64,000 nucleotides of DNA from positions 2,294,001 to 2,358,000 of the forward strand of contig NC_009767.1 of assembly GCF_000017805.1 (NCBI RefSeq). Direction: 5' to 3'. Origin of the DNA: Roseiflexus castenholzii DSM 13941 (GTDB taxonomy: Bacteria; Chloroflexota; Chloroflexia; Chloroflexales; Roseiflexaceae). The position numbers were made by a program, and so were the translations under genes. The notes under the pieces are model-generated. The model did not search any database, was not told the DNA's origin, and saw only the letters and a list, made by a program, of their open reading frames with translations. Positions 52,377-61,172 of this stretch are shown here, in pieces (position 1 is the first letter of the stretch; each line of letters begins with the position of its first letter).

Positions 52377-53156
52377 ATGCCTATCCCTCACTACAACGCC
52401 TATATTTTCGACCTCGACGGCACCGTCTACCTTGGCGATGCCCTGTTGCCCGGCGCGGCTGAGGCGATCACGCGCCTGCGCGCCGCCGGATCGAAGGTCG
52501 TCTTCCTTTCCAACAACCCGACCCGCACCCGCGCGCAGTACGCCGCGAAGTTAACCGCGCTCGGCATTCCGACCATGGCAGACGAGGTCATCAACTCATC
52601 GTATGTGATGGTGCGCTGGTTGCTGGCGGAAGCGCCAGGGAGTCGGGTGTTCGTTGTGGGCGAACCACCCCTCTGCGACGAACTGCGCACCGCCGGGTTC
52701 GACCTCGCCGATGATGCCGATGGCGTCCGATTTGTGATCGCCTCGTTTGACCGCACCTTCACCTACCGCAAGTTGCAGATCGCCTTCGACGCCATCCGCG
52801 CCGGGGCGCGCTTCGTCGCCACTAATCCCGACCGCTACTGCCCGACTCCCACTGGCGGCGAACCGGACGCAGCGGCGATGATTGCGGCTATTGAGGCGTG
52901 TACTGCTCACCCGGTCGAAGTCGTTGTCGGCAAGCCATCGCCGATCATGGTGCAGACGATCGCCGAAACGCTGCGTTTGCCGCCAGCACAGTGCCTGGTC
53001 GTCGGCGACCGGCTGGAGACCGACATTGCGATGGGGCGCGCCGCAGGCATGGCGACCGCGCTGACGCTCACCGGCGCAACCGACCGCCGCGCGCTGGCGG
53101 AGGCGACCATCCAGCCGGATTATGTCATCGAGTCCCTTGGCGCACTGATTGAGTGA
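52377..53156 (+). CDS. HAD-IIA family phosphatase (NagD/p-nitrophenylphosphatase type)
   Basis: A 259-residue cytoplasmic hydrolase. Motif I is IFDLDGTVYLGD at residues 10-21, motif II FLSNNPTRTR near 43, motif III the Lys in GKPSPIM near 188, and motif IV VVGDRLETDIAMG near 208, with the IIA-type cap between. The substrate is a small phosphate such as a sugar or nucleoside monophosphate. The ATG follows three GTTCTC heptamers and has no Shine-Dalgarno sequence. Confidence 0.92.
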   Translation: MPIPHYNAYIFDLDGTVYLGDALLPGAAEAITRLRAAGSKVVFLSNNPTRTRAQYAAKLTALGIPTMADEVINSSYVMVRWLLAEAPGSRVFVVGEPPLCDELRTAGFDLADDADGVRFVIASFDRTFTYRKLQIAFDAIRAGARFVATNPDRYCPTPTGGEPDAAAMIAAIEACTAHPVEVVVGKPSPIMVQTIAETLRLPPAQCLVVGDRLETDIAMGRAAGMATALTLTGATDRRALAEATIQPDYVIESLGALIE

Positions 53157-53416
53157 GTCGGGAGCAAACGGTTATCATCCCTTTGCTCTGGTTAAGCCTT
53201 ATAACGCGCCTGCCGGAGCGCGTGCGAAGATTTACATCCTTGTTACATCCATCGCTCGAGCCGCGCTGTGCGCTATAGTAGCAACGATCGCTATGGATCG
53301 CCGCCTGGACGCACAGAGCATGGCAGGATCGCGGGTCGCCGTCGTGTGCGTTTTTTAGGGGTATCAGCGAGGCGGGGTGATATGCAGGACGGTCGTGATC
53401 AGGAAGATTCGCGCCA

Positions 53417-54541
53417 GTGGAGCGCCGCCTGGCGCTCGTGCAGCGCGGGTGGCGGCACGAGCGCAGTGCGGAAGCCGTCGAGTCCCTGGCGCTGATTGCC
53501 ATCGTTCTGGTGTTGCTGGCGGTTATCAGTCTGGTGTTCCGCGACCGTGCAGCCGCCATTGGCGATGCAGCGACGGCGACGCTCGCACGCTGGCTGGCTG
53601 GCGTGCCGGGTACAGTGCCAGTTGGTAACACTAGCGTCATTGCGGCGCCGCAGGTAACGGCGCTCCCCTATGCTGTGGTGAGCCTGCCGCAACTGCTGAG
53701 GCAGGCGGCGGATGCTGCGCCGTGGGTGGAGCGCGCGATCGGGATAGCGGGCAGTCTGCTGGCAGGGATCGTCGCATGGCTTACGGTAACGCATCAAGCG
53801 CCGCAGCGCACGTCCAATTCGTGGTTCAGCCAGGCTGTCGACGCGCTACGCTGGGCGGGTGAGCAGGCCGCTGGGGTATTCGTTGGCCTGTCCGAGGGGG
53901 TGTATGACACAGTTGCCGGCCTGGTCACCCTCGGAGTCGATCTCGTCAAAATGATCGCAGGCGATGCTGGCACGCGGCAGAAATATGGAGCGCTGATCGA
54001 GGCGCTGATCACCGATCCGCTGGGGACGGCAGGAAACGTACTCTGGTCGATCGTCGAGCCGATTGTGACTGACTGGCAGGAAGGCCGGTACGGAGAAGCG
54101 GTTGGACGGACGGTGTTCGAAATATTGCCTGCGATTCTGGCGATCTTTACCGGGGGTGCAACTGCTGCCGGGTACGCGACGAAGGCGGGCACGGCGGGTA
54201 GAGCGGTGGATGTGCTGGGGGACGCTGGACGGGTAATGAACCGTATCGACAACGCAGCCAGGGTAGCAAACCGGATTGACGATGCGGGCAGAGTAGCAAA
54301 CCGGATTGACGATGCAGGTAGAATAGCAAATAGGATCGATGATGCGAGCGACGTGGCGAAGGGAAATGCTGTCAGCGGCGCCGCTACCCGGCTAAGCCCG
54401 TCACAACTCCGTCAGCTCAGGCGGCAGGCTGGCACGGTCGCACGAACAGGCGTGCCATATGATGATCTCGGTTTTCCGATATTCGATTCATTCTTCGACT
54501 CTCACGGACAACGGAGAAGTTATTGCCACGCTCAACGGTAG
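53417..54541 (+). CDS. Toxin-like protein with a pilin-type N-terminus, probably frame-damaged
   Basis: A 374-residue frame from GTG 53417. The N-terminal AEAVESLALIAIVLVLLAVI resembles a Flp-pilin-type signal and helix. A hydrophobic-rich middle follows, four 10-residue VANRIDDAGR-type repeats (about residues 274-313), and a C-terminal QLRRQAGTVARTGVPYDDLG FPIFD segment of the kind leading into polymorphic-toxin tips. It ends abruptly; another frame continues as LTDNGEVIATLNGSAPDLGA. A good ribosome site stands before an ATG at 53382 in a different frame, so both ends may be frameshifted. No immunity gene is seen. Confidence 0.5.
   Translation: MERRLALVQRGWRHERSAEAVESLALIAIVLVLLAVISLVFRDRAAAIGDAATATLARWLAGVPGTVPVGNTSVIAAPQVTALPYAVVSLPQLLRQAADAAPWVERAIGIAGSLLAGIVAWLTVTHQAPQRTSNSWFSQAVDALRWAGEQAAGVFVGLSEGVYDTVAGLVTLGVDLVKMIAGDAGTRQKYGALIEALITDPLGTAGNVLWSIVEPIVTDWQEGRYGEAVGRTVFEILPAILAIFTGGATAAGYATKAGTAGRAVDVLGDAGRVMNRIDNAARVANRIDDAGRVANRIDDAGRIANRIDDASDVAKGNAVSGAATRLSPSQLRQLRRQAGTVARTGVPYDDLGFPIFDSFFDSHGQRRSYCHAQR
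54237..54356 (+). repeat. Four 30-bp in-frame tandem repeats
   Basis: Units of AACCGGATTGACGATGCGG type encode the NRIDDAGRVA repeat in the toxin-like gene. The copies are diverged in third positions, suggesting they are older than a recent slippage. Confidence 0.75.
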
Positions 54542-54591
54542 TGCGCCTGATCTCGGGGCGTAATCTGGCAGCGCTGGTTTTGAGCATGCGT

Positions 54592-55680
54592 TTATGGCAA
54601 CGCCCAATAATAGACTCGCTCTACGGCGTCCAGCATCCGTTCGCGTGAGAAGAGCGCCCGCGCGCGATGAACGCCCGCTTCGCCATACTTCGCCCGCAGC
54701 GCCGGGTCGTCCCGCAGGCGACGGATAGCATCCGCCAGCGCTGCGGCGTCTCCTGGCGGCACGACCAGACCGGTCTCTTCGTGCATATTGACAAAATCGG
54801 TTCCGGTTCCGAGCGCGGTACTGATGCACGGCAACCCGCTTGCCAGCGCCTCGACCAGCACAATGCCGAATGCTTCAGCGCGCAGGTGTGATGGCAGCAC
54901 AAAAATATCCGCATGCCGGTAGATCGCAGGCAGGTCCTCATCTGCCACGTCGCCGAGGAAGCGCACCCGCTGATTCAATCCAGCGCCGGCCACCTGTCGC
55001 TCCAGTCGCGCCCTCTCCGGTCCATTCCCGGCGATCCAGAGTTCGACTCCCTCGACCATGCGCAGCGCCTCGATCAGAATGTGCAGCCCTTTGTAGTAGC
55101 GCAGCCGTCCGACGAAGAGCAGGCGCGGCACGGCATTGGCGCGTCGGTCGCCTGGAGAGAAGCGCGTCACATCGATGCCGATCGGCACGACCTCACACTT
55201 TGCGGCGTGTGCGCGAAGAAACGGCGACGAGGTGATATATCCGGGACTGGATGCGATGATCCGCGCTGCGCGGCGCAATGTCAGCGCTAGCAGCGGTCGG
55301 TAGAGGCGCAAAAGCGTTTTCTGGCGCACGATGTCGCTGTGGTACGAAATGACGAGCGGCGGCGACCCGGGCGCTGCCATTGCCGCCAGGTCGCCAGGCG
55401 GGTAGGGAAACTGCAAATGAACCACGTCGGCGTGAATCCCACGCGCCAGCGCGATCATTGCCGGGCTGAGCGGCGTCGATGCCAGATGCGCCATCCGCGC
55501 CGCGCGCACAATCATCAATCCGGGCAATGGTCGTTCGATAGAGGTGCAGCGTCTGGTATTGGTGATCAGCACCGTCACCCGATGACCGCGCGCAACCAGA
55601 CCTTCTGCGAGGTCGCGCACATACCTCTCGATGCCGCCGAAAACCGGCGGGTAGTCTTTGTAGATGTGCAGAATATGCAC
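54592..55680 (-). CDS. Group 1/family 4 glycosyltransferase
   Basis: A 362-residue GT-B fold enzyme. The donor-binding motifs are FVGRLRYYKGLHILIEAL near residue 190 and the EAFGIVLVEALASGLPCIST region near 275, with the catalytic E(x7)E. The N-terminal MHILHIYKDYPPVFGGIERYV is typical of GT4 enzymes such as capsular or lipid glycosyltransferases. The M20 gene stops 3 bp upstream of its ATG, so they share a transcript. Sugar and acceptor are unknown. Confidence 0.9.
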   Translation of the reverse strand: MHILHIYKDYPPVFGGIERYVRDLAEGLVARGHRVTVLITNTRRCTSIERPLPGLMIVRAARMAHLASTPLSPAMIALARGIHADVVHLQFPYPPGDLAAMAAPGSPPLVISYHSDIVRQKTLLRLYRPLLALTLRRAARIIASSPGYITSSPFLRAHAAKCEVVPIGIDVTRFSPGDRRANAVPRLLFVGRLRYYKGLHILIEALRMVEGVELWIAGNGPERARLERQVAGAGLNQRVRFLGDVADEDLPAIYRHADIFVLPSHLRAEAFGIVLVEALASGLPCISTALGTGTDFVNMHEETGLVVPPGDAAALADAIRRLRDDPALRAKYGEAGVHRARALFSRERMLDAVERVYYWALP

Positions 55681-55682
55681 CG

Positions 55683-57029
55683 CTATGCCGCAAACGCCTG
55701 AAGGAACGCCCCCATACAGCGCATCGCCGTCCAGTAGTCGTCCAGCCGGATGTTTTCATTCGGCGCATGGACCAGCGATCCCTGATACCCTGTGCCGCAC
55801 CCCGTCGTCATCGGCGTTCCCGCCGCTGTGCAGACTGGATAGACCGGACCGGTGCCTGCCATTGTCGGGTAAATGATTGGGTCCATGTGGTACGTGGCGC
55901 GAATTGCCGTCGCCATTGCCTGGACGACGTGCGAGTCGGGGTCGGAGCGCCCCGGTTTTTCGTGCCCGTACTCGATAATAGCGATGTCGTCGAAGCCGTG
56001 CGCATCAAGATGACGGCGCAACGCCGCCACCACGTCCGCCGGGTCCATATCGGGCACGAGGCGGAAATCGATTTTGGCGCGCGCCTCGGATGGCAGCACC
56101 GTCTTCGAACCTTCGCCGGTGTAGCCGGAGATCAGTCCGCAGATGGTGCAGGTAGGGTTGAAGAGGTGCGCCTTTAGACGCTCGATGCCGCGCAGCCCGC
56201 CAAGGAACTGCGGGATGCCGAAATCCGCCAGCAGTTCCTCGTCGTCGAGCGGAATGCGTTCCAGCGCTGCCATGTCCGCTGCCGACGGCGGGCGCACCCA
56301 GTCGTAGAAACCGGGGATCAGCACCCGCTCATCGGGTGCTTTGAGCGTCGCCAGCGCCCACGTGAGCCGCCACGCGGGGTTGGGGACCATCGTTGCATTG
56401 GCGGAGTGCAGATCGTGCGATGCGCCGCGCACGACTAGTTCGACATAGCAGATGCCCTTTGCGCCGCACATGATCGTCGGTTGCTCGAGGGCGTTCACGC
56501 CGCCGGTTTCCCACAGACACCCGTCGGCGCGCAGCAAATCGGGGTGGCTCTGACAGAAGGCTTCGAGGTTGATCGAGCCGATCTCTTCTTCCCCTTCGAT
56601 CAGAAAGTTGACGCGGCAGGGAAGGGCGCCATACGCCGCCAGCCACGACTCGATTGCCTGGATGCGCAGCATCAGGTTGCCTTTGTTGTCGGCGACGCCG
56701 CGCGCATATAGTTTACCGTCGCGCAGCATCGGTTCGAATGGTGGCGAATGCCAGAGATCGAGCGGTTCTGGCGGTTGAACGTCGTAGTGGTCGTAGATCA
56801 GCAGTGTGCGATTGCCGTGACCAATGCTGCCGTACACTACTGGCGCAGCGCCAGGCATGTGAAAAACCTGCACCTGCGCACCGAGTCGCTCGAGACGCTG
56901 TGTGACCAGCGTCGCCGTCTCTTCAATGCCGATTCCCTGCGCCGCAATCGACGGCTGACGCAACAGCGCACAAAGTTCGTCGAAGTAGCGCCCCTTGTTT
57001 TCCTCAATGTGCGCATCGAAACGATCCAT
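55683..57029 (-). CDS. M20 family metallopeptidase (dipeptidase)
   Basis: A 448-residue cytoplasmic dizinc peptidase. The metal motifs are YDHYDVQPP near residue 80, ARGVADNKGN near 112, EGEEEIGS near 146, and the final His in SLVHAPNENI near 427; the lid domain follows DLHSANATM near 215. It hydrolyses dipeptides or acyl-amino acids. The start at 57029 is preferred; a longer frame upstream is possible. It precedes the glycosyltransferase in an operon and is divergent from the PHP gene. Confidence 0.92.
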   Translation of the reverse strand: MDRFDAHIEENKGRYFDELCALLRQPSIAAQGIGIEETATLVTQRLERLGAQVQVFHMPGAAPVVYGSIGHGNRTLLIYDHYDVQPPEPLDLWHSPPFEPMLRDGKLYARGVADNKGNLMLRIQAIESWLAAYGALPCRVNFLIEGEEEIGSINLEAFCQSHPDLLRADGCLWETGGVNALEQPTIMCGAKGICYVELVVRGASHDLHSANATMVPNPAWRLTWALATLKAPDERVLIPGFYDWVRPPSAADMAALERIPLDDEELLADFGIPQFLGGLRGIERLKAHLFNPTCTICGLISGYTGEGSKTVLPSEARAKIDFRLVPDMDPADVVAALRRHLDAHGFDDIAIIEYGHEKPGRSDPDSHVVQAMATAIRATYHMDPIIYPTMAGTGPVYPVCTAAGTPMTTGCGTGYQGSLVHAPNENIRLDDYWTAMRCMGAFLQAFAA

Positions 57030-57127
57030 AGCGCGATACCTTTCAAACAATCGCATATCAATGACCAACGATTCCTCACCAGAATGTATTGACGGTCGTT
57101 TATACTATTGGCGCACAGTGTACCACG

Positions 57128-57155
57128 GTTCTCAGTTCTTAGTTCTCGGTTCTCA
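57128..57155 (+). repeat. Four GTTCTC heptamers before the PHP gene
   Basis: GTTCTCA, GTTCTTA, GTTCTCG, GTTCTCA in tandem, ending 3 bp before the ATG. No Shine-Dalgarno sequence lies between repeat and start. Confidence 0.85.
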
Positions 57156-57158
57156 CTC

Positions 57159-58307
57159 ATGTACCACTACCCTGGCGCCATTCATATGCACACGCGCTTC
57201 TCCGATGGCAGCGGCAGTGTCGAAGACCTGGCGTGCGCAGCGCGTGATGCGGGACTGCGCTGGATCATCATTACCGACCACGATGATCTCCAGGCAAAGC
57301 GATACGAGGGGTGGCTGCACGACGTGCTGGTGATCGCCGGTCACGAGATCACGCCGCCGCGCAACCATTTTCTGGCGCTTGGTATCGACCGCGTCATCGA
57401 CAAGCGTCTTCCGCCGCAGGAGTTTATCAATCAGGTCTACGACGCTGGCGGCTTTGGCATCATTGCCCATCCCGACGAGCGGGTGAAGAATAGTTTTAAA
57501 GATGTCTACCGCTGGGACGATTGGGGAATCGACGGTCCGCGTGATCGCAATGGACGCACCGTTGGGATCGAACTATGGAACCTGATGAGCGACTGGGGGG
57601 AACATCTGACCCGGCGCAACAAAGAGGTGATCTATTTCTTTCCGCGCCTGGGCATCAGCGGTCCGACGGCAGAGACGCTCGCCTGGTGGGACCGGCTCAA
57701 CATGGCAGGGAAGCGCACTTTTGGCATTGGCGGGGTCGATGCCCATGCATTTGTGCGCAAGACGCTCTGGGGACGGGTCGAGGTCTTTCCCTACCGCTGG
57801 ATGTTTGGTACGTTGACGAATTATGTGGTTCTGCCAGATCGACTGCCGCTCGATGTTGCCGAGGCAACCCGAACCATCCTCAACGCGCTCGCTGCCGGTT
57901 GTTCGTATTTTGTCAACCGACTCGACGGTGATTGCCCGGCGTTGACGTTTTACGCAGCACGCGGAGCAGCATACTGGCATCCGGGCGATACTGCCGATCT
58001 GCGCGATGGTCCGCTCACGTTCATGGTTGATGTCGGGTGTGATGCGCAGGTGCATCTGATCCACGATGGACGCATTCTTGCGCGTGGCGCGCGTCTACTG
58101 CGCCATTCGGTCATGCTGCCGGGAGTCTACCGCATGGAAGCGTATCGCCGTGGAATGCCGTGGTTGTATACCAACCCGGTGTATGTTGTAGGCGTGGGGC
58201 GAGAGGTGAGAGGCGAGAGGGGGGGAAGGCGAGAGGTGAGAGGGGGGAAGGGGGGAAGGCGAGAGGGGGGGAAGGCGAGAGGCGAGAGGGGTCCGACAAT
58301 GGCGTAG
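57159..58307 (+). CDS. PHP-domain phosphoesterase-like protein with repeat-derived C-terminus
   Basis: A PHP-fold metal-dependent phosphoesterase. HMHTRFSDGSGS (residues 8-19) and IITDHDDLQ near 37 supply metal ligands, VIAGHEITPPRNHFLALG near 60-77 and FGIIAHPDERV near 102 the next ones, and GGVDAHAFV near 190 the last. The recognisable protein ends around NPVYVVGV; thereafter about 40 residues rich in Arg, Gly and Glu are encoded by heptamer array B, and the TAG stop comes from the repeat core. The ATG directly follows four GTTCTC heptamers. Confidence 0.85.
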   Translation: MYHYPGAIHMHTRFSDGSGSVEDLACAARDAGLRWIIITDHDDLQAKRYEGWLHDVLVIAGHEITPPRNHFLALGIDRVIDKRLPPQEFINQVYDAGGFGIIAHPDERVKNSFKDVYRWDDWGIDGPRDRNGRTVGIELWNLMSDWGEHLTRRNKEVIYFFPRLGISGPTAETLAWWDRLNMAGKRTFGIGGVDAHAFVRKTLWGRVEVFPYRWMFGTLTNYVVLPDRLPLDVAEATRTILNALAAGCSYFVNRLDGDCPALTFYAARGAAYWHPGDTADLRDGPLTFMVDVGCDAQVHLIHDGRILARGARLLRHSVMLPGVYRMEAYRRGMPWLYTNPVYVVGVGREVRGERGGRREVRGGKGGRREGGKARGERGPTMA

Positions 58308-59309
58308 CGCGAGATTTATCTCGCATTTGTGGAGAGGCGAGAGGCGAGAGGGGGGGAAGGCGAGAGGCGAGAGGGGTCCGACAATGGCGTAGCGCGAGAT
58401 TTATCTCGCATTTGTGGAGAGGCGAGAGGGGGGGAAGGCGAGAGGCGAGAGGGGTCCGACGATGGCGTAGCGCGAGATTTATTTCGCATTTGTGGAGAGG
58501 CGAGAGGGGGGAAGGCGAGAGGGGGAAGGCGAGAGGCGAGAGGGGTCCGACAATGGCGTAGCGCGAGATTTATTTCGCATTTGTGGAGAGGCGAGAGGGG
58601 GAAGGCGAGAGGCGAGAGGGGTCCGACGATGGCGTAGCGCGAGATTTATCTCGCATTTGTGGAGAGGCGAGAGGCGAGAGGGGTCCGACAATGGCGTAGC
58701 GCGAGATTTATTTCGCATTTGTGGAGAGGCGAGAGGGGGGAAGGCGAGAGGGGGAAGGCGAGAGGCGAGAGGGGTCCGACAATGGCGTAGCGCGAGATTT
58801 ATCTCGCATTTGTGGAGAGGCGAGAGGGGGGGAAGGCGAGAGGCGCGAGGGTCCCGACCATGGCGTAGCGCGAGATTTATCTCGCATTTGTGGAGAGGCG
58901 AGAGGGGGGGAAGGCGAGAGGCGCGAGGGTCCCGACCATGGCGTAGCGCGAGATTTATCTCGCATTTGTGGAGAGGCGAGAGGGGGGGAAGGCGAGAGGC
59001 GAGAGGGGTCCGACGATGGCGTAGCGCGAGATTTATCTCGCATTTGTGGAGAGGCGAGAGGGGGGGAAGGCGAGAGGTGAGAGGGGTCCGACGATGGCGT
59101 AGCGCGAGATTTATCTCGCATTTGTGGAGAAGCGAGAGGCGAGAGGGGTCCGACGATGGCGTAGCGCGAGATTTATCTCGCATTTGTGGAGAAGCGAGAG
59201 GCGAGAGGGGTCCGACAATGGCGTAGCGCGAGATTTATCTCGCATTTGTGGAGAGGCGAGAGGGGGGGAAGGCGAGAGGCGAGAGGGGAGCGGCGAGAGG
59301 GGATGCCGG
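58198..59309. repeat. Heptanucleotide repeat array B with 13 palindromic core units
   Basis: GAGGCGA, GAGGGGG and GGAAGGC heptads separate 13 copies of a core: GTCCGACAATGGCGTAGC, then GCGAGAT-TT-ATCTCGC (three copies read ATTTCGC on the right arm), then ATTTGTGGAGA. The core is the same as in array A apart from substitutions. Long frames across it on both strands are artefacts of the repeat. Confidence 0.95.
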
Positions 59310-59327
59310 TCTGCTTCATTACACTTC

Positions 59328-60359
59328 TCACCGATGCCTGTTCTTCATCCACAGCACCGTCGCAATCGTTCCTGTCGCCAGGGCGAACTGCGGTGCGCGA
59401 GCGCTGATCCACAGGATGCTGCGCAACAGCGCGCGAATGCACTCAATCCGTATCACTGCGCGCGCCGGTATTTCAACCGGTGCATCCCAATTGAAAGAGC
59501 GCAGCCGCTCTAGATACCCTTCGCGCACACATCCTTCCAAACTGAAGATCGCAATCGCATCACACTGGCGGCGCGCGAGGCGCAGGTCGCGCGCCAGTTC
59601 TTCCCACGAGAGCGGTGCAATCCGGTCCGCCCCGCCGACGCTCACCCCGCCGCCGGTGCTGCCGATGGCGATAGCGCGCGCGTTGCGCCCGTAGCTCCAC
59701 ACGACGCCGGTGCCATATGGGCGCAGGAAACTGCTGTAGAGCATCGGAATATCGCAATCAACCGGCACATCCGCCAAGCCCAAAAGACGAGAGAGCAAAG
59801 ACGAGCCAACCTGTCGCTCATCAAGAACGAACGGCAGTGTGTAACTTTCAGTTCGATAACCATCTGCCCGAATCTGCTCCGCCAGTGCGCAATACGCCGC
59901 AATCGCGCGCCGTCGTCGCTGCGTATTGAACAGGTTGCGCAGCAACACCCGCGCCAGATAGCGCCGATTCGCAAGCGCTGCCTGAAGATCGCGCATATCG
60001 AACTCAATATCTAGCCCGACGGCGTGCCAGCGCAATGCGTGCGCCGCCGTCCACATGCGGAATGCCGCGTAGCGCGCAGCGGCTTCTGGTGCGTTATTGA
60101 TGTTGAACCAGTATCCCTGATCCTCTGGTAGCAAGAGCCATGCTGTCAATGGAACGCCTGCCTCGTTCAGGTGACGGATCACTGCCGCCCGTTCCGTACT
60201 CAAATCGCGCAAGCCGATGCAGATGCCCGCATTGAGCATGCGTACATGCTCGATCACTATCGGATCGGCAAATAGCCGCGCGAGCGCCGCCTGATCCAGT
60301 TCGCAAAAAAAGCTCAGAGCAGGAGCGTGTATGCTCCCCTCAGCGATTGACCCATGCAT
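59328..60359 (-). CDS. Hypothetical TIM-barrel-like membrane-associated protein
   Basis: A 343-residue protein. Alternating segments such as MLNAGICIGLRDLS near residue 40, WLLLPEDQGYWFN near 75 and VGLDIEFDMRDLQ near 115, GTGVVWSYGRNARAIAIGS near 215 and DAIAIFSLEGCVREGYL near 270 suggest a beta/alpha barrel like glycosidases or polysaccharide enzymes. A C-terminal hydrophobic helix (FALATGTIATVLWM) may anchor it. The ATG at 60359 overlaps the end of purC by 20 bp. It ends next to array B. No firm family. Confidence 0.6.
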   Translation of the reverse strand: MHGSIAEGSIHAPALSFFCELDQAALARLFADPIVIEHVRMLNAGICIGLRDLSTERAAVIRHLNEAGVPLTAWLLLPEDQGYWFNINNAPEAAARYAAFRMWTAAHALRWHAVGLDIEFDMRDLQAALANRRYLARVLLRNLFNTQRRRRAIAAYCALAEQIRADGYRTESYTLPFVLDERQVGSSLLSRLLGLADVPVDCDIPMLYSSFLRPYGTGVVWSYGRNARAIAIGSTGGGVSVGGADRIAPLSWEELARDLRLARRQCDAIAIFSLEGCVREGYLERLRSFNWDAPVEIPARAVIRIECIRALLRSILWISARAPQFALATGTIATVLWMKNRHR

Positions 60360-61089
60360 CGGTACGATGCGCCACTTCTTCATACAATCGGCGCACCTGT
60401 TCCAACCCATCGTCGGTCACAACCGGCATATTGCGGTAGACCTGCTTATCGAGCATACGCTCTTTCATCCCGCCGGGCCAGATGCGCCACGAGTCATTGT
60501 CGATCACATCAGCGACCACCAGTGCGCCTGAAGCGTCGCGTCCGAATTCGATCTTCAAGTCGCACAGCACGATATCCTGCGCTGCCCATGCTTCCTCGAT
60601 CAGTAGAAAGACACGCCGTGACTCGGAGGCCAGCTGTTCCACCTCGTCGGCACTGGCGATCCCCTGAGCCACGATCTCCTCAGGCGAGATCTGGGGATCG
60701 TGCCGTGCATCGTCTTTCAGAAAGAACTCGAGCAACGGCGGGTCGAACCGGGTTCCTTCAGCGACATCGGGATGACGCCGGATGTATGAGCCGGTGGCGA
60801 TCCGCCGATTCACCACTTCGAGCGGGATCATGACACAGCGACGCACAATCATAACCGTCGGTTCTGGCGCAGCGACGAAATGGGTGGCGACGCCGGCATG
60901 GTTGAGCATTGTGAAGACGTTGGCGGTTGTGCGCCCGCTCAACGCTCCCTTCCCCGGAATGATATGACGCCGCGCACCGTCGCCAGCGCTGATCCCATCC
61001 TTGTGGATGATGATTGCCAGAGTCGGATCGTTGGGATGGGCATAGACTATTTTGGTCTTGCCCTCAGTGAGTTTCTCTCCCAGATTCAT
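60340..61089 (-). CDS. purC: Phosphoribosylaminoimidazole-succinocarboxamide synthase
   Basis: Purine pathway enzyme joining CAIR and aspartate with ATP to give SAICAR. The N-terminus KLTEGKTKIVYAHPND, GKGALSGRTTANVF near residue 47, VNRRIATGSYIRRHP near 93, LCDLKIEFG near 175 and VIDNDSWRIWPGG near 195 are diagnostic. The length of 249 is typical. GAAAGGAG precedes the ATG. The ATG also overlaps the stop of an older coding remnant, and a large palindromic repeat separates it from purM. Confidence 0.96.
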   Translation of the reverse strand: MNLGEKLTEGKTKIVYAHPNDPTLAIIIHKDGISAGDGARRHIIPGKGALSGRTTANVFTMLNHAGVATHFVAAPEPTVMIVRRCVMIPLEVVNRRIATGSYIRRHPDVAEGTRFDPPLLEFFLKDDARHDPQISPEEIVAQGIASADEVEQLASESRRVFLLIEEAWAAQDIVLCDLKIEFGRDASGALVVADVIDNDSWRIWPGGMKERMLDKQVYRNMPVVTDDGLEQVRRLYEEVAHRTDAWVNR

Positions 61090-61172
61090 TGGCTGCTCCT
61101 TTCGTGCAGATGCGCCAGCTCTGCTTCCAGTGCTGCGACGCGCGCCGCCAGTTCTTTGGCGCGTTGCCAGTC
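61086..61172 (-). pseudogene. 28-codon remnant of a gene cut off by the palindromic array
   Basis: Immediately upstream of purC, the minus strand reads DWQRAKELAARVAALEAELA then HLHERSSQ and a TGA that overlaps the purC ATG (CAATGA). The coiled-coil composition and coupling look like a genuine protein tail. No matching 5' part exists: the sequence enters the repeat array and then purM. Confidence 0.5.

Noticed and set aside
57089..57106. TTGACG with TATACT upstream of the PHP gene
   Set aside because: The spacing is only 6 bp, so it cannot be a normal promoter.
58479..59226. Open frames of over 230 codons on both strands in array B
   Set aside because: Arg/Gly/Glu-rich translations of a repeat that contains few stops; no start signal.
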